From Leptothoe kymatousa TAU-MAC 1615 (GTDB taxonomy: Bacteria; Cyanobacteriota; Cyanobacteriia; Phormidesmidales; Phormidesmidaceae), in the NCBI RefSeq assembly GCF_018739865.1, contig NZ_JADOER010000004.1, positions 409,282 through 473,281 of the forward strand: a DNA stretch of 64,000 nucleotides. The letters are read 5' to 3'. The notes under the pieces were generated by a model. The model searched no databases, had not been told where the DNA came from, and worked only from the letters and a program-made list of their open reading frames with translations. Both the position numbers and the translations under genes were made by a program. Positions 1 through 9,032 of this stretch are shown one piece after another; position 1 is the stretch's first letter, and every line of letters begins with the position of its first letter.

Positions 1-313
1 GAGGCGAGGGTCTGTCCATCGGGAGAGAAACTCACGCTCCTGACACTCCCCGTATGGCCCTCTAGGGTTTGCAGTTCTCGTCCAGAGCGGTCCCACAGCT
101 TGACGGTGCCATCGTCGCTACCGGAGGCGATGGTCTGGCCATCGGGAGAGAAACTCACGCTCAAGACCCAACCCGTATGGCCCTCTAGGGTTTGCAGTTC
201 TCGGCCTGAGCGGTCCCACAGCTTCACGGTGCCATCGGAGCTACCGGAGGCGATGGTCTGGCCATCGGGAGAGAAACTCACGCTACTGACACTCCCCGTA
301 TGGCCTGGAAAGG
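1..313 (-). repeat. 123-bp tandem repeats encoding WD40 blades
   Basis: Units begin at 1, 124 and 247 (GAGGCGA.GGTCTG.CCATC), a period of 123 bp or 41 codons. The two complete units differ at only a few bases over the full unit, much closer than WD40 blades usually are. This points to recent duplication or gene conversion inside the sensor domain. Confidence 0.9.
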
Positions 314-2492
314 TATTTTTTTCTGGATAGCTAGGCAGATAGTAAGCCTCTCGTAAGCTAGATGTTGCCTGTAGGCCAAGCTCAGAACGAACAGGGTCTT
401 GATAGGGTGAGGTTCCTGCAGGGTTACGAATGTCTTTACCAAGCTCAATGGCATTGAGTAAAGCCTTAAAATTTAGCTTTGATGCAATTAAGTTCTCAAC
501 TGTCAGACTGTCTGCCAGTATCTCTGAGTTAAGAGCTTGCGCTTCTGCTGCGACTGTAGCGGCTTCAGCCCGCAGAGCATTCTCCTGAGAAATTTCAGTC
601 TGCTGGTTAGCAATAACCGTTTGTTCTCTGGCAATACCCGCCTGTCGAGTAGCTTCTGCTTCTCCTTCCTCTGCCCGCTGTAAGGCACCTTCAGCGAGTT
701 GACGCTGCTCCGCCTCGGCTTTTTGTGCTTCTTCAGCCTGTTGTTTTTGCTCCTCAGCTTCTTTTTGTGCTTTATTTGCCCGCTCTTTTTCGGCTAAAGC
801 AATATCTTTTTGGTCCTGTGCCTCAGTTTTTTGCGCCTCCGCTATTTGTGTTTGATCTTCGGCTATTTGCTTCTGGTCTTCGGCTTCCTTTTTCTGTTCA
901 ATGGCAATCTTAGCCTGCTCATCAGCTTTTTGTTGCTGGCTAAAAGCAAATACTGATGCTCCCCCTGTCAACAACGACAGCCCACCCAACAATACCAAAA
1001 ACGTTCTTAACCGATTTATCTCTCGTTTCTTCGCCCGTTCTTTGCTAACCGCTTCCTCTTCCCGAGCATCCGCACTCGCCTGCAAAAAGCCAACGGCCTC
1101 ATCAAAATTCGACGCATACCGCTCAGCCCACACTGCATTCGGCCTCTGTTCCCTTAGCCAGGTCAAACCAATCGTCAATTCTGGATCGCGCCAGTAATTG
1201 GCCTTTCCCTGCTCATACAGCTCCGTTGTCTCCGCCAACCGTCGATAAATATTCGCTGACTGATCTTCCTGATTGACCCAATCCTTAAGCTGCTGCCAGT
1301 TACGCATCAAACTCTCATGGGAAATATCAATCACGCTAGTTTCCGTCAGCCCCACCCCCGCAGGCGGCATCAAAAACGACCGACGCGCTCCCCGAAACGC
1401 ATCAATAACGGCCACCACCTCAGCCACCTCAGCCTCAGCTACTCCACAAAGTTCACCCAACTGCGTCGGCCTACGAATCTCCCGATTATCCGCCCCCCGA
1501 TCCGTCAGCCGCTTAAACAATATTTCCGCAATATATCGCGAGCGATCATTTGGCAGCCCCTTATAAATCTGATCCGCATGGCGCGATAGGGCCGTCGCCA
1601 TGCCACCAATCGCTTCATAATGCTTTACATCAATCGGCGTCTCGGGCGTCCCCAAATCTTCCCAATAGTCCCACGTCCGCATCAACGCATGTTGCAAAAT
1701 CGGCAGCTGGTCCGGGTTATCCCCCACATCATTGAGCAACCGATTAACCAGCTGTGGCGTCATCGTTGCCCCACCCACCGCCACCGGCCCCTCAATCGCC
1801 CGCCGCAGCTGCCCCCGCGTCAGCCGGGGAATTAAATACTGACTGTCATTTAACGCCTCCGGCAAATCCCGAAACTGGGCACAGTCCCCCAAAAAGTCCG
1901 ACCGCATGGTCAGCACCACAAAAATCGGCACCTGCCGCTGCTTCGCCGCCGCCAGCAACAGTTTCACAAACGCCGCCGCCTCATCCTCTGCCGCTAACGA
2001 ATTCGCCTGCTGCTTAAACCGAAAAATCTCCTCAAACTGGTCCACCACCACCAGCAGGTTTTCATGGGCCTCCATCCGCGCCTGCTGGGTCACCTCCACC
2101 AGCCCCAACGCCCCCCGCCGCAGCGTACTCTCCGTCAGGGCTGTACGGATCACCGCATCATCACTGGTGGGCTCCACCCCAAACACCTCGGGGTCATTCA
2201 ACGCCGCTGCCAGATTGCCCATCGGCGCATTCCCCGGTCGCAAAATCGCCACCCGCCACCCCGAGCTAGCATCGGCTAAAAAGCCGCTATATAGCGATGG
2301 CAGCAGCCCCGCCCGCACCAACGACGACTTACCACTGCCGGAGGTGCCCACCACCCCCAAAAATCGGGTGCGATTAAGCCGCACCAGCAGCTCATCCGCC
2401 TGGCCTTCGCGACCAAAAAATAAATGCTCCTCATCCAGCTCAAAGGGGCGCAGTCCTGGAAATGGGTTGGTTCTGGTAGATGCTTGCACCAT
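1..2492 (-). CDS. nSTAND1-type NTPase with coiled coil and WD40 repeats (partial, runs off left edge)
   Basis: Read on the minus strand from ATG at 2492; no stop before base 1, so about 830 N-terminal residues are visible. The order is: leader with NPFPGLRPF and FFGRE (typical of novel STAND NTPases), P-loop GTSGSGKSS, Walker B-like VVVDQFEEIF, a helical region, one membrane-like hydrophobic stretch (about 940-1020), a long Glu/Gln/Ala-rich coiled coil (about 540-935), then WD40 repeats near base 1-330 with SVSFSPDGQTIASGS and VKLWD. Known for the family: STAND proteins oligomerise on ligand binding, the repeats acting as sensor. The start lies 2 bases after the stop of the upstream TIR gene, so the two are almost certainly co-translated. 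A role in antiviral defence or programmed death is inference. The missing C-terminus hides the repeat number. Confidence 0.9.
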   Translation of the reverse strand, partial: MVQASTRTNPFPGLRPFELDEEHLFFGREGQADELLVRLNRTRFLGVVGTSGSGKSSLVRAGLLPSLYSGFLADASSGWRVAILRPGNAPMGNLAAALNDPEVFGVEPTSDDAVIRTALTESTLRRGALGLVEVTQQARMEAHENLLVVVDQFEEIFRFKQQANSLAAEDEAAAFVKLLLAAAKQRQVPIFVVLTMRSDFLGDCAQFRDLPEALNDSQYLIPRLTRGQLRRAIEGPVAVGGATMTPQLVNRLLNDVGDNPDQLPILQHALMRTWDYWEDLGTPETPIDVKHYEAIGGMATALSRHADQIYKGLPNDRSRYIAEILFKRLTDRGADNREIRRPTQLGELCGVAEAEVAEVVAVIDAFRGARRSFLMPPAGVGLTETSVIDISHESLMRNWQQLKDWVNQEDQSANIYRRLAETTELYEQGKANYWRDPELTIGLTWLREQRPNAVWAERYASNFDEAVGFLQASADAREEEAVSKERAKKREINRLRTFLVLLGGLSLLTGGASVFAFSQQQKADEQAKIAIEQKKEAEDQKQIAEDQTQIAEAQKTEAQDQKDIALAEKERANKAQKEAEEQKQQAEEAQKAEAEQRQLAEGALQRAEEGEAEATRQAGIAREQTVIANQQTEISQENALRAEAATVAAEAQALNSEILADSLTVENLIASKLNFKALLNAIELGKDIRNPAGTSPYQDPVRSELGLQATSSLREAYYLPSYPEKNTFPGHTGSVSSVSFSPDGQTIASGSSDGTVKLWDRSGRELQTLEGHTGWVLSVSFSPDGQTIASGSDDGTVKLWDRSGRELQTLEGHTGSVRSVSFSPDGQTLA

Positions 2493-2494
2493 GG

Positions 2495-4081
2495 TTATGC
2501 CCCTCCCATTAGCGGAGCTAAAAACGGCTCCAATAGCCCCGGATTAAATGCCTGCAAACCGTCGATTACTGGCACATCTGACGCTGACAGGCTTTGTTTA
2601 TTGGGCCGTTGCGGACCGGCCAAATATACGGCCTTGGCGACCAGCGGCTGCGGTCGGTCATAGAGGCTTTTGCGCAGGGCATTGAGCCGTCGCTTTAGCC
2701 ACAGACCATTGGCCTGACCGTAGTAAATCAACACCCCCTGGCATTGCTTAATCAACGCCTCCGATTCGCTCAGGTTAGTATTGGCATGGTCCGGCAGCAC
2801 CACCTCCACATTTTGCTCTAGCCACTCATACAGGGGCTCAATCTCCGCCGCATCTAGATCCCGCTGGTCGCAGTCTAGATAAACCCGCCGACCTTCACTC
2901 AGTTGGGCAACCGCCGCAGGCGGCACCAACCGATCTTCGATAATCGTCTTCAAACCCTCCAGGGGCGTACTAATAAACTCTGGCTGCCGCTGCAGCTCTT
3001 GCAAAAAGGTATCCCCTGCCCCGATTTGCACCGACGGCGGCATCCACAAAATCCGGCTAATGTCCTGCTGCTCTTGGCAGCAGTTAGACGCAATTTCTAT
3101 TTGCTCCTGACTGCGAGCGGCTAATAAATTCTGCAATGCGCGACTGGACGGCGATTCATTACCTTGCGCCACCGACTGGGGACTGACCAAATGAATTGAC
3201 ATTACACAGTGGGCCAGGTTTTCTTGCACCCGCTGGGCAAAATCTGGCGTCATGGGCAAGGGCTGCTCTGGCAATACCTGATGCCCTGCCATGGTCAGTT
3301 CCCGTCGAATATTATCCCTGGCATCGTTCAGGTCAAACGTGGTTTCGGCCAGATAGATTGTCTTGCCAGAGATTTCTCGGACATTCGTTTGGGGCTCAGC
3401 AGGATAAGCCAAAAGCGAGTTAATGCCCATTGGTTCGGGATTCCCCTCATATAGCGCGTCTTCAGACAGCGCGTCTAAAGACAGCGTGTCTAAAGACAAA
3501 GCGTCTGAAGACAGGGTGTCTAAGGATAAAGCCTCTAAAATTTCTAGAGTTTGGTGAATGTCATAGGCCAGATCATTCAACCGGGCATAAAACTTACGTT
3601 CCAGCTCCGGGCCATAGATTTTGTCAAATTCCTGGGGGCGTCCGGCGGCATCAAACTCAAAAAACTCATACCCAATAAAGGATTCAAACTCCGCCGGATA
3701 TTGCTCCCTGGGCACATAGGTTTTGACCACCTTAAAGAGCCGCCCCTTATTTTCACCCACGTTGAGGCCGCCGGTTTGCTGGGCGGCATTGGCGCAAAAG
3801 CTCTGTAGCTCCCGGATGCACCATTCCGACTTGATATATCGTGGCGACACAATGGATAGCAACAGCCCAGCATTTTCCAGCGCTTCGGTAATGGCATCGC
3901 CAAAGTAGTCATTACCCTGCAGCTTGGGATCGCGCCAAATCTTTGGCGGCGTGCCGCGAATCTGTGACAAACGAATCGCTAATGCCTTGTGGAACGTAGA
4001 AATCCAGCCCTCTTGGTCAGGGATCAGGGATTGGTTATCGATGTGGGCATAGCTAATGAACAGATCCTTGTCGAAATCCAT
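2495..4081 (-). CDS. TIR-domain protein with two further TIR/DUF4062-like domains
   Basis: 528 residues. Residues 5-175 form a TIR domain: DLFISYAH at the start, and SEWCIREL with E91 where NAD-cleaving TIR enzymes carry their catalytic Glu. Residues 182-211 are a repetitive linker of five-residue units (SLDTL, SSDAL and similar). Residues 240-360 (TIYLAETTFDLNDARDNIRREL ... CVMSIHLVS) resemble the DUF4062/TIR-like fold, and 399-510 (VYLDCDQRDLDAAEIEPL ... GVLIYYGQANGLWLKRRL) look like a third, probably non-catalytic copy. The stop at 2495 is 2 bases before the start of the STAND-WD40 gene. TIR effector plus STAND sensor is a known layout for bacterial conflict systems; the function here is inferred. 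Family assignment of domain 1 is firm, of domains 2 and 3 moderate. Confidence 0.88.
   Translation of the reverse strand: MDFDKDLFISYAHIDNQSLIPDQEGWISTFHKALAIRLSQIRGTPPKIWRDPKLQGNDYFGDAITEALENAGLLLSIVSPRYIKSEWCIRELQSFCANAAQQTGGLNVGENKGRLFKVVKTYVPREQYPAEFESFIGYEFFEFDAAGRPQEFDKIYGPELERKFYARLNDLAYDIHQTLEILEALSLDTLSSDALSLDTLSLDALSEDALYEGNPEPMGINSLLAYPAEPQTNVREISGKTIYLAETTFDLNDARDNIRRELTMAGHQVLPEQPLPMTPDFAQRVQENLAHCVMSIHLVSPQSVAQGNESPSSRALQNLLAARSQEQIEIASNCCQEQQDISRILWMPPSVQIGAGDTFLQELQRQPEFISTPLEGLKTIIEDRLVPPAAVAQLSEGRRVYLDCDQRDLDAAEIEPLYEWLEQNVEVVLPDHANTNLSESEALIKQCQGVLIYYGQANGLWLKRRLNALRKSLYDRPQPLVAKAVYLAGPQRPNKQSLSASDVPVIDGLQAFNPGLLEPFLAPLMGGA
3452..3546 (-). repeat. 15-bp minisatellite in the TIR gene linker
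   Basis: Degenerate units such as GCGTCTAAAGACAGC repeat about six times with 15-bp spacing. They encode the five-residue repeat between the first TIR domain and the TIR-like domains. Unit gain or loss would keep the frame. Confidence 0.75.
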
Positions 4082-4436
4082 CCTGGCGGCGGTTTAGGGG
4101 GCTGTTGACTAGATTAACGAAAGATCGTTGATTAGTCATCAATGGCATCGTATTGCTTAGCAATCGACTGGATGTAGAGGCTGTATATGTAGTATGTGTT
4201 GCGGGGTCGCCTACCCGGCCCTAGTACGCGTTTACTGTTAACCGTGCAAGGACGCTAAACATATACGCTAAACACATACGCTAAAGGGAGGCAGTTGCAT
4301 AACAGCATCCTGTGGGGATTTTATTTTCGTGCGCCCAACCGTCGCTATCTTTGGAACCGTAATATTCGGTCAAACTGGTGCCCAAGGTTAGCATTGGCCC
4401 CATACAATTGGGGGCGCAGTAGATGGGAGACTCAGC
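4082..4436. other. Divergent intergenic region
   Basis: Lies between the minus-strand TIR operon and plus-strand panE and must hold both promoters. No convincing ORF. The only structure seen is the 13-bp direct repeat listed separately. Confidence 0.6.
4252..4286. promoter_or_regulatory. Three 13-bp direct repeats (ACGCTAAA core)
   Basis: The word ACGCTAAA starts at 4252, 4265 and 4278, a regular 13-bp spacing, in the divergent promoter region of the TIR operon and panE. Regular iterons of this size often bind a regulator; none is identifiable here. Confidence 0.4.
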
Positions 4437-5396
4437 ATGGCGACTAAGCGCTACGCCATTATTGGAACGGGGGCCATTGGTGGTTACTACGGGGCGAGGC
4501 TACAGCAAAGTGGCTGTGATGTGCATTTTCTGTTGCGTAGCGACTATGACCATGTAAAAAAGCATGGTCTTGTGGTGCAATCTGTGGATGGTGATATGGA
4601 GTTGTCTCAGGTTCATGCTTACAATAGCGCCGCTAAGATGCCACTGATGGATGTTGTTGTTATTGCATTAAAAACAACTCAAAATCATCAGCTCTCAGAG
4701 TTAATGCCTCCACTGCGAGAGAACGGGGTTGTTCTTGTATTGCAAAATGGGCTGGACACTGAAGCTGATGTGGCCAAACTGGTGCCGCCACAACAGATTA
4801 TGGGGGGGCTGTGCTTTATTTGTTCTAACAAGGTGGGGGTGGGCCATATTCGCCATTTGGACTATGGCAAAATCCAACTGGGGGCCTATAGTGCCACCAA
4901 GCAACGGCGTGGGCTGACACCCTTGATGACGGAGATTGCGGATGATCTGCGGGGGGCGAATATTCCTATTCATGTGACGGATGATTTGTTTATGGCTCGT
5001 TGGCGCAAGTTGGTGTGGAATGTGCCCTATAACGGCCTGTCGGTGGTTTTGGATGCAACGACCAATGAGCTGATGGCGGATGAGGGTATCCGCCAGCGGA
5101 TTTATGCCTTGATGGCGGAGGTGATTGCCACGGGCAATGGATGGGCGGCTCGGTTGGCGACATCAGCCATGACCGACCGAGAGATTCCAATGAGTTTTGC
5201 GACGGATATGCTGGCAGCCACGGCACGGATGAAGCCCTATCGCACCAGTATGAAAATCGACTTTGATGCGGGCCGACCGTTGGAAGTGGAGGCAATTTTA
5301 GGGAAACCGTTGCGGGCCGCTAGGGAATTGGGGCTGGCGGTGCCCGCCATGGAAAAACTGTATGGGCAGGTGCAGACGCTGGTTCAGCAGTGTTAG
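4437..5396 (+). CDS. panE: 2-dehydropantoate 2-reductase
   Basis: Reduces ketopantoate to pantoate with NADPH in pantothenate (coenzyme A) synthesis; cytosolic. The 319 residues match the family length. The Rossmann motif GTGAIGGYYGARL is at residues 10-22, LQNGL gives the conserved Asn at 104, and RWRKLVWN supplies the candidate catalytic Lys191. The C-terminal helical domain has MKIDFDAGRPLEVEAILG, where the conserved acidic residue of the family lies. ATG start at 4437. Some cyanobacterial paralogues are annotated only as ApbA/PanE-like, so the exact substrate is not proven. Confidence 0.9.
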   Translation: MATKRYAIIGTGAIGGYYGARLQQSGCDVHFLLRSDYDHVKKHGLVVQSVDGDMELSQVHAYNSAAKMPLMDVVVIALKTTQNHQLSELMPPLRENGVVLVLQNGLDTEADVAKLVPPQQIMGGLCFICSNKVGVGHIRHLDYGKIQLGAYSATKQRRGLTPLMTEIADDLRGANIPIHVTDDLFMARWRKLVWNVPYNGLSVVLDATTNELMADEGIRQRIYALMAEVIATGNGWAARLATSAMTDREIPMSFATDMLAATARMKPYRTSMKIDFDAGRPLEVEAILGKPLRAARELGLAVPAMEKLYGQVQTLVQQC

Positions 5397-5513
5397 ATGT
5401 GCGGGTCCATACAGTTGGCCCCAACTGTATGGGGCACTGGCGTTAGGATCGCCGTTTACATAGGTTTACAATGCTAGGGATATGGCACCCTAGCGTTACC
5501 TACCCCATCGTTG

Positions 5514-6992
5514 ATGAAAATCGAAGGCTTGAATCAATTGCTTCCCACCATTGACCAGGGCTTTGAGGCTGGGGTGACGCTGTTGGAGCGGACCCTGTTT
5601 TTTCAGATCGGGGGGATGCCGCTGATTGTGCTGTGGCTGGTGCTAGGGTCTGCCTATCTCACCCTGCGCATGGGGTTTATTAATGTGCGTGGGTTGGGCC
5701 ATAGTGTGCGGGTTTTGCGGGGGGACTACGATGACCCCAATGAAGTGGGGGAGGTGAGCCACTTTCAGGCGGTGGCGACGGCGCTGTCGGCCACGGTGGG
5801 GTTGGGAAATATTGCGGGCGTTGCGATCGCACTCCAACTCGGTGGACCCGGTGCTGTGCTGTGGATGACCGTGGCCGGGCTGCTGGGCATGACCACAAAA
5901 TTTACCGAATGTACCCTAGCCCAGCAATATCGCATTATCAACGACGATGGCCAGGTCCAGGGTGGCCCCATGTATTACCTGGGCCAGGGCTTGGCGGAGC
6001 GGGGGCTAAAGCCCATGGGGCAGCTGTTGGCCGTTACCTTTGCCGCGCTCTGTATGGTGGGCGTGTTGGGCGGCAGCAACATGTTTCAATCCAACCAATC
6101 GGGGATGGCCGTGGCCGCCCTGGGGCAACGGCTACATTGGAGCTGGCTGAGCGACCCACGGGTCTATGGTTTTGGGCTGGCCCTCACCGTGGCCGCAGTG
6201 GTGATTGGCGGACTACGGCGCATTGCCCAAGTTGCCGCTACCGTGGTGCCAACCATGGTGGTCCTATATTTGGCGGCGGCCCTGTGGATTGTGGCTCACC
6301 ACCTCCATGGCATTCCGGGGGCCATGGCACAAATTTGGCAATCTGCCTGGCATCCCAGCGCCGTTGAAGGTGGGGTGATTGGGGTGATGTTGCAGGGGCT
6401 GCAGCGGGGCGTATTTTCCAATGGTGCCGGCAATGGCTGCGCGGGCATTGCCCATGCCACCACCAAAAATTCTGAACCCGTGCGGGAGGGCCTGGTTGCC
6501 CTGATAGAACCGCTGATCGATACGGTCATTATTTGCAACCTGACTGCCCTGGTGTGTTTACTAACCGGGGTCTATGAACCCGGCAGCGCCGTTAGTGGTA
6601 TTGAACTCACCACCGCCGCCTTTGCGTCAGATATTCCCCTGATGAGCTGGGGGCTAACCCTAATTGTCTGTCTATTTAGCTTTTCAACTATTATTTCTTG
6701 CTATTACTACGGTGCGACCTGTTGGCAATATCTTTTTGGCCAACGTAGCTTGTTCGTTTATAAGCTGATTTATATCTTGAGTTGTTTCGGCGGCACCGTC
6801 ATTCACCTAGACACGGTGATTCGCTTTAGCGATGTGATGGTGTTTACCCTAGCGATTCCCAACATGTTAGGTCTGCTGTTGCTGTCTAATCAGGTGGCCC
6901 ATAGCCTCGAAAAATACTGGCAACCCCCGGTTAAATCAGCCGTTCAATCCACATCTGCGACAAATCCGCCAATCCAGGGCAACACTTTCTAA
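5514..6992 (+). CDS. Sodium:alanine symporter family (AGCS) transporter
   Basis: About 490 residues with ten or more hydrophobic segments. Family hallmarks are LSATVGLGNIAGVAIAL in the third region, GGPGAVLWM, and GPMYYLGQGL. AGCS proteins co-transport small neutral amino acids (alanine, glycine) with sodium across the inner membrane. A TTG at 5511 precedes ATG at 5514; the ATG is preferred, and no strong Shine-Dalgarno decides it. The gene follows panE on the same strand by about 115 bp. The substrate is inferred from the family. Confidence 0.9.
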   Translation: MKIEGLNQLLPTIDQGFEAGVTLLERTLFFQIGGMPLIVLWLVLGSAYLTLRMGFINVRGLGHSVRVLRGDYDDPNEVGEVSHFQAVATALSATVGLGNIAGVAIALQLGGPGAVLWMTVAGLLGMTTKFTECTLAQQYRIINDDGQVQGGPMYYLGQGLAERGLKPMGQLLAVTFAALCMVGVLGGSNMFQSNQSGMAVAALGQRLHWSWLSDPRVYGFGLALTVAAVVIGGLRRIAQVAATVVPTMVVLYLAAALWIVAHHLHGIPGAMAQIWQSAWHPSAVEGGVIGVMLQGLQRGVFSNGAGNGCAGIAHATTKNSEPVREGLVALIEPLIDTVIICNLTALVCLLTGVYEPGSAVSGIELTTAAFASDIPLMSWGLTLIVCLFSFSTIISCYYYGATCWQYLFGQRSLFVYKLIYILSCFGGTVIHLDTVIRFSDVMVFTLAIPNMLGLLLLSNQVAHSLEKYWQPPVKSAVQSTSATNPPIQGNTF

Positions 6993-7091
6993 AAATAGGT
7001 GTAACCTATAGTCACCTTTTTGTTATATGGGCTATTGCCCTACCTGAAAGGCGCACGCATTCGTACATCGATAGGACTGTGGACAGGTCGC

Positions 7092-7982
7092 ATGGGTAAT
7101 GACGTTCTGATTCTGACCATCTACTTTTTGGTAGTGATTTATGTGCTTTACCAAATGGCACTGTCGGTGGAAAGCAGTTTAGAAGATAAGCTCAGAATTG
7201 TGCTGGATCTGGATTTCCTGAAGGCCCAGGCCCAACAACAGCTAGAGCGGCAGTCGCCAGCCCACCCCAAGATCACGTCAACGGTGGAGCAGCTGCAGTT
7301 TAGGGGACGCAAGATGCCCCCCTATTTGGTGCTGAATGTGGCATCACCCCATAATCCATCACAAGTGCGTAAGGTCATGGTGACCGTGGGCCCCATGGGT
7401 AATATGAGTCGCAGAACGGCCCTGACAAATTTGACGGTGTCCGTTTCCAATGGCACCGACGATGCCCAGGTATATATCGATTGGGACAATAGTTCGATCA
7501 CCGTTGATAAGACGCGCCAAACGCAGCGGGTATTTCGGGCCGGTATTCCCATTAGCAGTGATTTATCGCGATCGCAAATCTTCAGCGTGGTGAACCCCGG
7601 GGAAAAATTCGACAGCCGCATTACGGGCGAAGGGTGTCTGAGCTTAGATCCTGAATCGAATACATTGCAGCCCCGTCGCCCCTTGGTAAACATGGGGGAT
7701 TTGATCGAGCTGCTGGCCGATCCGATCATGGCCCCAGACGATGAAAATGACCTGCCCCAAACCCTGGCCTATAGTTTGCAACTGCGCCTGGGCGTGCGCC
7801 ATATTACCGACCAGCAGGATAGCAACACGACCTATTTGCTGCTTCCCTTTGAATTTATAGCCATTTTGCTACCAGACGAAATCGCCTTTCCTCCGTTACG
7901 GTGGTTACTTAATCGTCCGCGCCCCGAAAATGCCCGCGATGCACTCACGTCTCTTTTACTGGGCCGGTCTTACCGCCGTTAG
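7092..7982 (+). CDS. Membrane-anchored hypothetical protein
   Basis: From ATG 7092 the protein is 296 residues. It starts with one membrane segment (VLILTIYFLVVIYVLYQMAL) and continues as a soluble region rich in beta-prone sequence with no motif I recognise. The frame is open upstream to a TTG at 7020, but the ATG puts the membrane segment at the N-terminus and is preferred. Coding is supported by length and by the absence of a competing frame. Function unknown; an envelope protein facing the cytosol or periplasm. Confidence 0.75.
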   Translation: MGNDVLILTIYFLVVIYVLYQMALSVESSLEDKLRIVLDLDFLKAQAQQQLERQSPAHPKITSTVEQLQFRGRKMPPYLVLNVASPHNPSQVRKVMVTVGPMGNMSRRTALTNLTVSVSNGTDDAQVYIDWDNSSITVDKTRQTQRVFRAGIPISSDLSRSQIFSVVNPGEKFDSRITGEGCLSLDPESNTLQPRRPLVNMGDLIELLADPIMAPDDENDLPQTLAYSLQLRLGVRHITDQQDSNTTYLLLPFEFIAILLPDEIAFPPLRWLLNRPRPENARDALTSLLLGRSYRR

Positions 7983-8404
7983 TTTTTGCCGTAGCCGCTT
8001 TGTGGGCTGCCATTACTGGGCCTATGGGAAACCGAAACAGCCAGGCTAATAAAGCGGCTAACGCTGGCCAATGGACAAATGTCAGCTCATAACAAGATTT
8101 TTTGTAACTTTTCGCAACATGGATTGTAAAGCAATCCTGGAAATCTTAAGATATTATTAAGTTGCTACTGTGACCTAGTTTTACATTTCAGTAGCGTTGG
8201 TAAGCGAGTCAAAGTTGCTTTGGTTGGTTTGCCCTGAGAGCTTTCGAAAATTCATTTTGAGTTTAATGAGAGGCTTTAGTTCTTTATTGGGCTGACCTAC
8301 CTACCAAGCGGGTGAACCTTGCTTGCGTGGGGTCATGCTTCATCCAGAAGAATTCCTCGAATCTCTCTTCAATTTATTGTGTCAGTAGAGGATTCTTGTC
8401 TGCG
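7983..8404 (+). other. Intergenic region upstream of the NYN gene
   Basis: No credible gene. It is AT-rich around 8090-8170, with a small hairpin (GGATTG ... CAATCC near 8120-8135), and probably holds the promoter of the NYN gene. The frame upstream of 8405 is open back to 8312 but starts with poorly conserved-looking sequence. Confidence 0.5.
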
Positions 8405-8998
8405 ATGTTGAGTCACAACAGCGTTATTGTGGATGAACAGTCAAACTATGGCTATGGTCGGCACTCCGACCGAGTGTCTATTTTTATTGACGCAGCCCAT
8501 GTGTTTTATGCGGCTTCTACCCTCGGTATCGAGATTGATTACAGTAAGTTGGTGACCCGACTGGTGGACCATGGGCAGCTACTGCGGGCCTATTTTTACA
8601 CTGGTGTGGATCCGCACAATACTAAACAACAAGGCTTTCTACTGTGGATGAAACGCAATGGCTACCGGGTGATTAGTAAGGAGATTGCGTCGAAAGATGC
8701 CACCGATGCTGCCCATAACCATCGACCAGTAGATTTTTGTGTGGAAATCACAACGGATATGCTGACCCAAGCTGCATATTCTGACACCGTGATTTTAGTG
8801 ACGGGGGATGGTCGTTTTACCCATCTGATGAAACATTTCTCCCGGTCTGGCACCCGGACAAAGCTGGTGAGCCTGCAGTCAATTACCAGCGAGCGCCTCC
8901 TAAATGAGGTGGATCAGGTATTGGACGTTGCGAACTTAAAGGATGAGATTGCCAAGCGGCACATTAGCTATAAGCGGTCTCGTTTTAATGTGGCCTAG
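8405..8998 (+). CDS. LabA-like NYN-domain protein with altered active site
   Basis: 197 residues from ATG 8405. It aligns by eye with the second NYN protein at 62983: SIFIDAAHVFYAASTLGIEIDY, RAYFYTGVDP, QQGFLLWMKRNGYRVISKE, VILVTGDGRFTHLM. The NYN/PIN-like fold normally uses acidic residues in IDGSN and SGDGD; here these read IDAAH (D29 kept, Asn replaced by His32) and TGDGR (last Asp replaced by Arg). Known: LabA of Synechococcus elongatus acts in circadian output, and many NYN proteins are RNases. Inference: this copy has lost or changed nuclease activity and may be regulatory. It stands alone, with a long hairpin after its stop. Confidence 0.85.
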   Translation: MLSHNSVIVDEQSNYGYGRHSDRVSIFIDAAHVFYAASTLGIEIDYSKLVTRLVDHGQLLRAYFYTGVDPHNTKQQGFLLWMKRNGYRVISKEIASKDATDAAHNHRPVDFCVEITTDMLTQAAYSDTVILVTGDGRFTHLMKHFSRSGTRTKLVSLQSITSERLLNEVDQVLDVANLKDEIAKRHISYKRSRFNVA

Positions 8999-9032
8999 GG
9001 GCGACACAAAGCGGAACGATGTTTTCGGACGT

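Noticed and set aside
1-330. Possible CRISPR or satellite array
   Set aside because: The units are in frame at 123 bp and encode WD40 repeats; no spacers.
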